A stretch of 37,285 bases of DNA from Bacteroidota bacterium (GTDB taxonomy: Bacteria; Bacteroidota; Bacteroidia; Bacteroidales; JAAUTT01). Location: assembly GCA_021779665.1 (NCBI GenBank), contig JAJYAG010000054.1, positions 1 to 37,285 of the forward strand, in the 5' to 3' direction. Below the pieces are notes generated by a model. The model did not search any database. It had not been told where the DNA came from and saw nothing but the letters and a program-made list of their open reading frames with translations. Shown piece by piece: positions 7,704 through 14,640 of the stretch; positions within the stretch are counted from its first letter, which is position 1; each line of letters begins with the position of its first letter. Position numbers and translations under genes: made by a program.

Positions 7704-8072
7704 ATGAACAATTCGAAGTTTTACAGAAATTTTGGGATGAAATATACCCGTTATCTGATTTATGGCAACTTATTTATAAACCGGTTTTATTATCTGAAGG
7801 AAAATAAATTTCTTGTCATTCTGTTATCTGCATTCGACCTGGTACGAACTTTTGTTTTACTCGGTTTAGGAACCTTAATGCTCCCTTTTGCGCTCACGCT
7901 CGACTTTGGACGTTTGCTCCACTTTTATGAAATAAAATTCTCAAGGAAGTTAAAAAGTGCGGGTATTGCTTACAGTATGCGAAAAACTACCATCAATCTG
8001 TTTAACAGGAGTGGCCGATTTGCCTACCTCATTATTAGAAAAACTGATTCTATCATTCATTTAAAACCTTGA
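7704..8072 (+). CDS. Unknown small membrane-associated protein
   Basis: I do not recognise this 122-residue protein. It has a basic, Tyr-rich N-terminus and one strong hydrophobic stretch (about 37-65, FLVILLSAFDLVRTFVLLGL onward) that could form one long or two short helices, then a basic C-terminal region. No catalytic motif is visible. It is the first gene downstream of shared element copy 2 and is followed after 3 bp by a small acidic protein. Codon use and clean boundaries support a real gene. Confidence 0.65.
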   Translation: MNNSKFYRNFGMKYTRYLIYGNLFINRFYYLKENKFLVILLSAFDLVRTFVLLGLGTLMLPFALTLDFGRLLHFYEIKFSRKLKSAGIAYSMRKTTINLFNRSGRFAYLIIRKTDSIIHLKP

Positions 8073-8075
8073 GTT

Positions 8076-8291
8076 ATGGTTTCAAAAAACATTTACCGCA
8101 ACAGTTACAGAGATAACGTTCTGAATATATTATTAAGTCCCAACGTTCAGAATTCCGAACCTTTCCCAACTTTCGACATCGAGATAAACAAGGAAGATAA
8201 AGACGGAGATATTGAAAAGCCTGCTGTTAAGAAGGATCCCAAAACCGATAAGCGCGAAAATGAAGAGGCTCCCACCCCCGACAAAGGATAA
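8076..8291 (+). CDS. Unknown small charged protein
   Basis: A 71-residue protein with a normal-looking N-terminal 35 residues and a strongly charged, Lys/Asp/Glu/Pro-rich, probably disordered C-terminal half. It begins 3 bp after the preceding membrane-associated protein and so probably shares its transcript. No known domain is recognised. Shared element copy 3 follows 22 bp after its stop. The gene could be spurious, but its spacing and start context favour a real one. Confidence 0.5.
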   Translation: MVSKNIYRNSYRDNVLNILLSPNVQNSEPFPTFDIEINKEDKDGDIEKPAVKKDPKTDKRENEEAPTPDKG

Positions 8292-8313
8292 CGGGCATGT
8301 GGCATGTACGGTT

Positions 8314-8329
8314 GAGTAAAAAATTCCCC
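8314..8329 (+). promoter_or_regulatory. 16-bp shared element, copy 3 (GAGTAAAAAATTCCCC)
   Basis: Identical to copy 2. It lies 121 bp upstream of the DUF892 start (8451), nearly the same distance as copy 2 to its gene. TGATTGTAG follows, as TGTTTGTAG follows copy 1. A separate TGGCACAGTTTTT motif is found closer to the gene at 8406-8418. Confidence 0.6.
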
Positions 8330-8450
8330 TGATTGTAGGGAAATTTTGGATAAAGAGTCACGAAACAAAAAGATAATTAACTGTTAAACAATACGATAAT
8401 TCTAATGGCACAGTTTTTAAACTACTGTTGTCGACTTAAAATTGCAATGT

Positions 8451-8987
8451 ATGGAAACGTTAACGTATAAACAAAAGCCGGCTATTCAAAACTCCATATT
8501 AGAGAAATTTTTTGTTGAAGAGCTTAAGGATATATATGGAGCTGAAAAACAACTTCAGAAGCATTTGAACAAGTTTCACGATGCTGCCATATCGCCCCGA
8601 CTCAGAAAAGCATTTAAGGATCATAACATGGTCACCGTTGACCAGATATCCCGTCTCGAAGATGCTTTCAGGTTAATGGGTTTCAGGCCTCAGGCTAAAA
8701 AATGCGAAGCAATGGATGGTTTGATTCAGGAAGCAAACAATATCATCAACAGTACTGAAAAGAACTCGGCCACCCGCGATGTTGCCCTTGTAATTGCAGC
8801 TCAGAAAGTTGAACATTACGAAATAGCAACTTACGGTAGCTTAATCCAGCTGGCAAACACGCTTGGACTTGAAAAGGTATCAACGCTTCTGAAAGAAACA
8901 TTGGGTGAAGAAAAAGAAAGCGATGAGCTGCTCTCGGAAATTGCCCGGAATGAAATTAATTATAAAGCCAGTAGCGAAAGTAAATAA
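8451..8987 (+). CDS. Ferritin-like DUF892 (YciE/YciF-type) stress protein
   Basis: The 178-residue helical protein carries the DUF892 signature: FFVEELKDIYGAEKQL near residues 22-38, then MVTVDQISRLEDAF, KCEAMDGLIQEA, AAQKVEHYEIATYGSLIQLA and LLKETLGEEKESDELL. These place the Glu and His residues of a ferritin-like di-iron site. Family members are induced by osmotic and general stress in enterobacteria; the exact reaction is not settled. ATG 8451 is preferred to TTG 8442 because it gives the family-like start. The gene heads a unit with a DUF4142 lipoprotein (5 bp downstream) and a beta-barrel protein, and has shared element copy 3 upstream. Confidence 0.92.
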   Translation: METLTYKQKPAIQNSILEKFFVEELKDIYGAEKQLQKHLNKFHDAAISPRLRKAFKDHNMVTVDQISRLEDAFRLMGFRPQAKKCEAMDGLIQEANNIINSTEKNSATRDVALVIAAQKVEHYEIATYGSLIQLANTLGLEKVSTLLKETLGEEKESDELLSEIARNEINYKASSESK

Positions 8988-8991
8988 AAGA

Positions 8992-9570
8992 ATGATGAAG
9001 AAATTCCCGATAATATTGTTAATCGCAGCATTACTTTTCTCGTGTAAAAGTAAACAGCAACCACAAATGGGTGAAGAGATCGTTACCGGAAACGTGGTGA
9101 CAACACCTGCTGTAGATGCCGGGAAAGTAGTTATAGATGCTACCAAGGATGCTGAATACGTTGTAGACACTTATGCAAATGCTTTGTATGCCATAAAAGC
9201 CGCTGAGCTTGTAAAGAAAAAGACAAATAAAGCCGAGATTAAGTCGGTAGCCGAAAAAATTGTGGCAACAAACAAAAAGGTCTTTTCAGAGCTTGACCAT
9301 CTGGCCGCTTCAAAAAAGATATCGTTACCATCTAATCTGAATATGGCTCAGATTACCGATCTGAATAAGCTGGCGAACGATACTGTTAATCCTGAGCAAC
9401 TGTTTCTTCAGCAAATGGAAACAGAGCACCGGGAAGGAATGACGCTCCTCGAAAAAATTTCGAAAGAATCGGAAGACAACGAGATTTCTACAGTTGCCAT
9501 CTCATGCCTTGCTACTGTAAAAACGCAATACGATGAGGTGGTGGCCACAAAAGAACGTATGTCTCTTTAA
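8992..9570 (+). CDS. DUF4142 lipoprotein
   Basis: The 192-residue protein begins with a lipoprotein signal (MMKKFPIILLIAALLFSC, lipid-modified Cys18). The mature part is two long antiparallel helical segments typical of DUF4142: DAEYVVDTYANALYAIKAAEL, a conserved AEKIVATNKKVFSELDHLA segment, then QMETEHREGMTLLEKIS. The fold is ferritin-like but the usual metal ligands are not obvious. ATG 8992 is preferred over the longer frame from 8905, which overlaps the DUF892 gene and lacks a signal peptide at its start. It probably sits in the periplasm or at the outer membrane and is co-expressed with the DUF892 gene. Function of the family is unknown. Confidence 0.85.
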   Translation: MMKKFPIILLIAALLFSCKSKQQPQMGEEIVTGNVVTTPAVDAGKVVIDATKDAEYVVDTYANALYAIKAAELVKKKTNKAEIKSVAEKIVATNKKVFSELDHLAASKKISLPSNLNMAQITDLNKLANDTVNPEQLFLQQMETEHREGMTLLEKISKESEDNEISTVAISCLATVKTQYDEVVATKERMSL

Positions 9571-9589
9571 TTAATTAAAAGTGAATGTT

Positions 9590-10231
9590 ATGAAAATGAA
9601 ATATCTAATAGTTTGTACCCTTTTTCTGTCGGCTGCTTTTAGCTATCAGGCAGCAGCCCAGGACGAGGACCTGAGAGATCAGGTAGGAATTGGTTTTAAA
9701 GCAGGTATTAACAGTTCGAACCTCTACGATACAAAAAGTGAGGGCTTTGAACACGATGCTAAATTAGGACTGGCATTGGGAGGATATCTTTCCATCCCGT
9801 TGGGAAAAGTAATTGGCTTTCAACCTGAAGTAATGTATTCGCAGAAAGGTTATAAAGGAAGTGGAAACATTCTCACAGCCGATTATAGTTATACCCGGAA
9901 AACCGATTACCTGGATATTCCGCTTCAGTTACAGATTAAACCGGCACCTTTTCTGACAATTCTTGCAGGTCCGCAGTATTCGTTTTTGCTGAGCAAAGGT
10001 TTCGACTTTGATTCGGGATCCATATCTGTAGATCAGCAGAATGATATTGAAGATAACGACATCAGAAAAAACACGCTGGGAGCTGTTGTGGGGCTGGACT
10101 TTAATTTTTCGCGCCTGGTACTTTCCGGTCGTTTTTCGTGGGATTTGCAACATAACGATGGCGACGGTTCGTCAGTCTCGCCACGGTATAAGAATGTTGT
10201 TGCCCAGGCCACTCTAGGTATCCGCTTGTAA
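9590..10231 (+). CDS. PorT-family outer-membrane beta-barrel protein
   Basis: The 213-residue protein has a signal peptide (about 1-23, ending AAAQ) and a small beta-barrel of alternating strands: GIGFKAGINSSNL, GYLSIPLGKVIGFQPEVMYS, YLDIPLQLQIK and FLTILAGPQYSFLLS are typical PorT/OMP_b-brl_2 segments. It ends ATLGIRL. ATG 9590 is preferred over GTG 9581. It lies 19 bp after the DUF4142 gene and 21 bp before csbD, so it belongs to the same stress run. Such barrels are numerous in Bacteroidota and usually uncharacterised; there is no evidence that this one is the T9SS component PorT itself. Confidence 0.85.
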   Translation: MKMKYLIVCTLFLSAAFSYQAAAQDEDLRDQVGIGFKAGINSSNLYDTKSEGFEHDAKLGLALGGYLSIPLGKVIGFQPEVMYSQKGYKGSGNILTADYSYTRKTDYLDIPLQLQIKPAPFLTILAGPQYSFLLSKGFDFDSGSISVDQQNDIEDNDIRKNTLGAVVGLDFNFSRLVLSGRFSWDLQHNDGDGSSVSPRYKNVVAQATLGIRL

Positions 10232-10252
10232 TAACCCTTAAATCTTAATATT

Positions 10253-10438
10253 ATGAACATGTCAATTTTTAAAGGTAACTGGAATGAACTAAAAGGCAAG
10301 CTTAAACAGCGCTATTCCAGCCTTACCGACGACGACCTTCTTTTTGAAGAAGGCAAGGAAGACGAATTTGTTGGTCGGCTCCAGAAAAAACTGGGAAAGA
10401 CAAATGAAGAAATCCGTTCGATGTTGCGAGATCTATAG
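10253..10438 (+). CDS. CsbD-family stress protein
   Basis: A 61-residue peptide matching CsbD: FKGNWNELKGKLKQRYSSLTDDDL, then E-G-K-E-D-E-F-V-G-R-L-Q. CsbD-like proteins are small, soluble and strongly induced by general stress in Bacillus (sigma B) and proteobacteria; their molecular function is unknown. ATG 10253 gives the family start; ATG 10259 (MSIFKG) is an equally plausible alternative. It precedes the second lmo0937-type gene by 29 bp. Confidence 0.93.
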   Translation: MNMSIFKGNWNELKGKLKQRYSSLTDDDLLFEEGKEDEFVGRLQKKLGKTNEEIRSMLRDL

Positions 10439-10467
10439 TTCGATTATAAACCTTAAAAATTAATGTC

Positions 10468-10626
10468 ATGGGAAGTTTACTTTATATCATAGCAGTTATT
10501 TTGATTATTGCCTGGGCAATTGGATTCTTTGCTTACTCCGCAGGTTCGCTCATCCATATTTTGCTTGTTATTGCAATCATTGCCATTATTCTTCGACTGA
10601 TCCGCGGAGGTACCAGCGCAGTTTAA
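10468..10626 (+). CDS. lmo0937-type small membrane protein (copy 2)
   Basis: This 52-residue ORF opens MGSLLYIIAVILIIAWAIGF and continues FAYSAGSLIHILLVIAIIAI before a short RLIRGG tail. It is the standard lmo0937 form: two hydrophobic helices joined by a GSLIHILL turn. It is shorter than copy 1 (6926-7126) and lacks its basic tail. It lies between csbD and the second AraC-type regulator, all on one strand with gaps of about 30 bp. Function is unknown; the association with CsbD and YtxH is common in stress loci. Confidence 0.85.
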   Translation: MGSLLYIIAVILIIAWAIGFFAYSAGSLIHILLVIAIIAIILRLIRGGTSAV

Positions 10627-10655
10627 ATTAATAATTCATTTAAAAGATTTATATT

Positions 10656-11249
10656 ATGGGATCTCATAATACCGAAACTTGCAACCAATGCAAAATGAGA
10701 ATGCAGTCCGAGTTAAAAAAACTCGGATTGCACTACAGAGAAATTGGACCCAATGAAAAGTTTAAAGGAGCTTTTACTGCCGAACAGCGTGAGAAAATAA
10801 ATCTTACCCTTCGCAAGTATGGGCTGGAACTGATTGGCAGTCATAAAAATGTAATTATCGACAAAATAAAAAACATCATCATGGAATTGGTGTATAACAC
10901 CGATGAGCAATACAAGACAAACCTTTCAACTTATATCAGCAATAAATTAAACTATGCCTATACCTATCTTGCGAACATATTTTCGGAAAATGAAGGTATA
11001 TCCATTGAAAAATTCTACATAACCCAAAAAATCGAAAGAGTAAAGCAAATGTTGCTCAATGAGCAGTTAAACCTTACCGAAATTGCTTATACTCTAAACT
11101 ATAGCAGCGTTGCACATCTTTCGAACCAGTTTAAAAAAATTACAGGCTTAACACCTTCTCAATTTAAAGACCTGAAGCGGAAAAAGCTTTATCTCACAAC
11201 TCAGGCTCAGGAAGGTAAAAACGAAAGCCTTGTAAGTAATTACGCGTAA
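10656..11249 (+). CDS. AraC-type HTH regulator with N-terminal CxxC domain
   Basis: The 197-residue protein has an N-terminal domain (about 1-75) with C9-N-Q-C12 near the start and SELKKLGLHYREIG, as in a Bacteroidota AraC family whose N-terminus resembles a heavy-metal-associated fold. A linker (KIKNIIMELVYN) leads to the AraC double HTH (about 100-185): ISIEKFYITQKIERVKQML, LTEIAYTLNYSSVAHLSNQF and GLTPSQFK. The CxxC suggests metal or redox sensing, which is inference. It is a full-length paralogue of the regulator at 3995-4528. It sits between the lmo0937-type and YtxH genes, and its likely targets are the surrounding stress genes. Confidence 0.88.
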   Translation: MGSHNTETCNQCKMRMQSELKKLGLHYREIGPNEKFKGAFTAEQREKINLTLRKYGLELIGSHKNVIIDKIKNIIMELVYNTDEQYKTNLSTYISNKLNYAYTYLANIFSENEGISIEKFYITQKIERVKQMLLNEQLNLTEIAYTLNYSSVAHLSNQFKKITGLTPSQFKDLKRKKLYLTTQAQEGKNESLVSNYA

Positions 11250-11279
11250 TCTTTTATTAACCATTAAATACAATACACC

Positions 11280-11555
11280 ATGAGTACTGGAAAAATGATA
11301 CTTGGAATGGCAGTCGGTGCTGCTGCAGGAGCATTATTGGGAATTATGTTTGCCCCCGACAAAGGTTCGGAAACCCGCCGAAAAATTATGGAAAAAGGTA
11401 ACGACTATGTTTCGGACCTGAAAGAGAAATTTAACGACTTTGTCGACAGCCTGACCGAAAGGTACGAAGCTGTTAAAGACGATGCCAGCCAGTTTGCCCA
11501 AAATCCAAACTATGGCGCCGACGATTTTCAGAAAGACGTTCGTTCGCAATTATAA
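11280..11555 (+). CDS. YtxH-domain stress protein
   Basis: The 91-residue protein starts with a Gly/Ala-rich hydrophobic segment (MILGMAVGAAAGALLGIMFA, then PDKGSETRRKI) that matches the YtxH family, followed by an amphipathic coiled region. YtxH proteins are general-stress proteins anchored in the membrane by this N-terminus; function is not defined. It is the last gene of the stress run and is closed by a strong intrinsic terminator. Its leader (TTAACCATTAAATACAATACACC) resembles that of the glycine-zipper gene at 6239. Confidence 0.9.
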   Translation: MSTGKMILGMAVGAAAGALLGIMFAPDKGSETRRKIMEKGNDYVSDLKEKFNDFVDSLTERYEAVKDDASQFAQNPNYGADDFQKDVRSQL

Positions 11556-11563
11556 AATAACTC

Positions 11564-11601
11564 ACCCGGAGAACCTCAAAAACTCTCCGGGTTTTATTTT
11601 C
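11564..11601 (+). terminator. Intrinsic terminator closing the stress-gene run
   Basis: ACCCGGAGA (11564-11572) pairs perfectly with TCTCCGGGT (11584-11592) over 9 bp, with an 11-nt loop and a following TTTATTTTC tract. It lies 9 bp after the YtxH stop and separates the run from the NADH dehydrogenase gene. Confidence 0.9.
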
Positions 11602-11625
11602 AAGTTAAACTGATATTAGTATTTA

Positions 11626-12924
11626 ATGAGAGCACGAATTCCCGAGGTAAATCAAAGCCGGGTAGTGATAATCGGCGGTGGATTTGCCGGCCTTACCCTT
11701 TTGCGTAAATTACGGAAAAAGAACTTCCAGATAGTACTAATCGACCAGTATAACTACCATCAGTTTCAACCCCTGTTCTACCAGGTGGCCACATCGGGAC
11801 TCGAACCCAGTTCCATTTCCTTTCCCTTCAGAAAGATATTTCAATCGCGGAAAAATATTTTCATTCGTGTAACCCAGGTAACTGCGGTTGACACCCAAAA
11901 CAAAAAAATAATTACTCCCATAGGATATATTAATTACGATTACCTGGTAATTGCCACGGGAGTTGTAACCAATTATTTCGGGAACGAACATTTCAGGGAG
12001 AAGTCGTTTCCGATGAAGTCGGTACCCGAAGCGCTTCTTTTAAGAAACACCCTGTTGCAGAATCTCGAATCGGCTCTTATAACCGACGATCCCGATGAAC
12101 GGGAAGGATTGCTGAATCTTGTAATCATAGGCGGCGGACCAACAGGAGTTGAACTCTCGGGCGCTATTGCCGAGATGAAAAAGTTTATTCTCCCTAAAGA
12201 TTACCCCGAGCTGAACTTTGATGAGATGAACATTTACCTGATAGAGGCAATGCCGCAGCTGATAAATGCTATGTCGGAGAAAGCTTCGGAAAAGGTATAC
12301 GAATATCTCAAAAAGTTAGGTGTAAAAGTAATGCTTAGTACCAAGGTTGGCGATTACGACGGTAAATTTGTCAAGCTGGCCGATAATACAACCATTCGTA
12401 CCAATATGATGATATGGACAGCCGGCGTTAGTGCTGCCAAACTGGAAGGTATGCCAGCCGAATCGTATGGTCGGGGAAGCCGGTTGATTGTAAACCGCAT
12501 TAATATGGTACAGGGGTTTACCGATATTTTTGCCATCGGAGATGCAGCACTTATGACCGAAGAAAAATATCCCAACGGTCATCCGCAGGTGGCGCAGGTA
12601 GCCATTCAGCAGGCCCAGCAACTTGCAGTTAATTTCTGCAAAATGCGCAGTAAAGAGCCGCTCGTTCCTTTTGCGTACAAGGATAAAGGCAGCATGGCTA
12701 CCGTGGGTCGGAATCTGGCTGTAGCCGATCTCAAAGGCCTGTCACTCTCGGGTTTTGTTGCCTGGCTTATTTGGATGTTTGTGCATCTGGTATCGCTTAT
12801 AGGGTTCAAAAACAAAGTAATTATATTTATAAACTGGGTATGGAATTACATCACCTACGACCAGTCCCTGCGCCTCATAATTAAACCCAAACAAAAAGGA
12901 CCCGAAACCCCGGGAAAAGCATAA
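11626..12924 (+). CDS. Type II NADH dehydrogenase (NDH-2)
   Basis: The 432-residue flavoprotein has an N-terminal FAD dinucleotide fold (VVIIGGGFAGLTLLRKL near residue 13), a second NAD(P)H fold (LVIIGGGPTGVELSGAIAEM near 165), the NMMIWTAGV segment, and the FAD-contacting DIFAIGDAALM with QVAQVAIQQAQQLA. The C-terminal ~75 residues contain hydrophobic stretches (FVAWLIWMFVHLVSLIGF and IIFINWVWNYI) for membrane attachment. It passes electrons from NADH to the quinone pool without pumping protons. Length is normal. It has its own unit, isolated upstream by the terminator at 11564-11601; 165 bp without visible features follow. Confidence 0.95.
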   Translation: MRARIPEVNQSRVVIIGGGFAGLTLLRKLRKKNFQIVLIDQYNYHQFQPLFYQVATSGLEPSSISFPFRKIFQSRKNIFIRVTQVTAVDTQNKKIITPIGYINYDYLVIATGVVTNYFGNEHFREKSFPMKSVPEALLLRNTLLQNLESALITDDPDEREGLLNLVIIGGGPTGVELSGAIAEMKKFILPKDYPELNFDEMNIYLIEAMPQLINAMSEKASEKVYEYLKKLGVKVMLSTKVGDYDGKFVKLADNTTIRTNMMIWTAGVSAAKLEGMPAESYGRGSRLIVNRINMVQGFTDIFAIGDAALMTEEKYPNGHPQVAQVAIQQAQQLAVNFCKMRSKEPLVPFAYKDKGSMATVGRNLAVADLKGLSLSGFVAWLIWMFVHLVSLIGFKNKVIIFINWVWNYITYDQSLRLIIKPKQKGPETPGKA

Positions 12925-13089
12925 TGCCAACCTCAATCTAACCCTCAATCCGTTTCACTTCTTATACCTTTCTGCTGTAAAGCGGACTGCTTAGCAATTT
13001 CCAAAGAAAAGGCAAAACATATGCCCACCCATAGTGGTTATTGTTTCAGACAATTCCGATAAATTAACCAAACCACTAAAAACTAAAAT

Positions 13090-13656
13090 ATGAGAAAAGT
13101 AATTGCTGCAATCAATATGACACTTGATGGAATTTGCGACCATACCGTCGGACTTGTTGATGAGGAACTTCATCAGCACTATTCCGATCTTATAAACAAT
13201 GCAGGAGTGATTTTATATGGCCGGACAACCTACCAGCTCATGCAATTCTGGCAAACACTGCTGAAAAATCCCTCAGGCGAACAATCAATGGACAACTTTG
13301 CAGTTGCAATAGATAAAATCCCTAAACTTGTTTTCTCCAACACACTCAAAGACACTAACTGGGATAGTGCAAAACTTTCCAACCAGCCCTTGAACACAAA
13401 AGTGATGGAACTTAAACAACAATCAGGGAACGATATTTTGGTTGGAAGCCGGAGCTTGATTATACAACTTTTAAACAATAACCTTATTGACGAATTTCAA
13501 ATTTGTATTCATCCCATCATCGAAGGAAAAGGTCTGTCGTTGTTCGATCAGATAACGAACAGGATTGTTTTCAAACTTACTAAATCAAAAATCCTGCATT
13601 CGGGAGTAACTGTGTTTTACTATGAGCCAACACCAGAAAAAATAACTAACCGCTAA
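13090..13656 (+). CDS. Dihydrofolate reductase-family (RibD C-terminal-like) protein
   Basis: The 188-residue protein has the RibD_C fold pattern: start MRKVIAAINMTLDGICDH, then LYGRTTYQLM, KLVFSNTL, NDILVGSRSLIIQLL and LIDEFQICIHPIIEGKGLSLF. It is the stand-alone group that binds NADPH and reduces unknown substrates; it is not the folate or riboflavin enzyme proper. No signal peptide. It is the first gene of an AT-rich accessory stretch, with no close neighbour on either side, and its 165-bp upstream gap shows no clear promoter. Confidence 0.9.
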   Translation: MRKVIAAINMTLDGICDHTVGLVDEELHQHYSDLINNAGVILYGRTTYQLMQFWQTLLKNPSGEQSMDNFAVAIDKIPKLVFSNTLKDTNWDSAKLSNQPLNTKVMELKQQSGNDILVGSRSLIIQLLNNNLIDEFQICIHPIIEGKGLSLFDQITNRIVFKLTKSKILHSGVTVFYYEPTPEKITNR

Positions 13657-13745
13657 GGTGTTTATATTCATCAACGAAACACTAACATGAACAGTATCAT
13701 AAATAAATGCATATATTTTTTAACTTCATCTATTAATTGAATTAT

Positions 13746-13753
13746 TATTTTTG
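13746..13753 (+). promoter_or_regulatory. Possible -7 promoter element (TATTTTTG)
   Basis: TATTTTTG matches the Bacteroidota -7 consensus TAnnTTTG exactly and lies 61 bp before the DUF4348 lipoprotein start. No good -33 TTTG is found at the right distance, so the call is tentative. Confidence 0.35.
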
Positions 13754-13814
13754 ACCTATTGTTAATTCAAAATTAAAATACTAAGCCTAACGTTACTCAT
13801 CAAAAAAACATCCC

Positions 13815-14603
13815 ATGCCAGCAAAACGACAAATAGGAATTATTTTGTTTACATTTTTAATTAGCTGTTCACCCCGCACAGACACTAATCACAAAAACAT
13901 TAAGGGGCAAATACCACCTTCAATATCCACATTAACAGTTCCTGATTCAACATTTAAAGATTTTCTTTTAGAGTTTTGTTTTAATGAGGATTTTCAAAAA
14001 TCGAGAATAAAATTTCCATTACACTTTAATGGCATGGGAACAGTTTCTGCAATATCATTAAGCAATTGGAAGTATGATCCCATATATGTTAACCTCGAAG
14101 CTGTAACAGACGTTTGGAATGGTTTAAAAACTGATGAGAATTCCAATGAACGAGTATTTTCATGGATACAAACTCAAGATAGGAAAAGCAAGAATTACTA
14201 TTTTGTAAGGAAAAATAAGTTATGGTTTTTGGAAAAAATTGAAATAATAGCTGATTCATCTACAACATCATCAGAGGATTTTTATTCTTTTTTAGGCCGA
14301 TTTGGTAAAGATTCAGTATTCCAAAAGGAAAGAATTAAATTTCCTTTGGATATGATTACAATTGATGATAACTACGATCCGGTTAAGACTAAAGTAAATA
14401 TGGAAAATTGGATTTTTACCAAGTTTTATTACGATTGTGATTCTGTTGCTGTATTGTTTCATAATAAAGATCGTAAATCACCTGACACAGACAAAAGAAT
14501 ATTAATGATTTATGGTGTAGAAAATGGAATTAATGCATCACATACATTTAAAAAGATTGATAATAAGTGGATGTTAATTGAATATGAAGATACATCCATG
14601 TAA
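13815..14603 (+). CDS. DUF4348-type lipoprotein with two repeats
   Basis: The 262-residue protein has a lipoprotein signal ending LISC (Cys18). The mature part contains two copies of a ~95-residue unit: DFLLEFCFNEDFQKSRIKFPL near 46-66 and DFYSFLGRFGKDSVFQKERIKFPL near 155-178, each followed by a W-x-x-x-x-x-Y pattern and a charged strand region. The F-x-x-F...F-Q-x-x-R-I-K-F-P-L signature is that of DUF4348, a Bacteroidota-specific family of unknown function. It is probably anchored to the outer membrane facing the periplasm. The region is AT-rich compared with the stress island. No operon partner is evident; the next gene is 37 bp away. Confidence 0.75.
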   Translation: MPAKRQIGIILFTFLISCSPRTDTNHKNIKGQIPPSISTLTVPDSTFKDFLLEFCFNEDFQKSRIKFPLHFNGMGTVSAISLSNWKYDPIYVNLEAVTDVWNGLKTDENSNERVFSWIQTQDRKSKNYYFVRKNKLWFLEKIEIIADSSTTSSEDFYSFLGRFGKDSVFQKERIKFPLDMITIDDNYDPVKTKVNMENWIFTKFYYDCDSVAVLFHNKDRKSPDTDKRILMIYGVENGINASHTFKKIDNKWMLIEYEDTSM

Positions 14604-14640
14604 CAACTTCATGACATTTTAGATCCAAATTTATGATGAC

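Noticed and set aside
1288-8418. TGGCAY motifs as sigma-54 promoters
   Set aside because: All four lack the GC of the -12 box, so sigma-54 is not supported; kept only as an unexplained shared motif.
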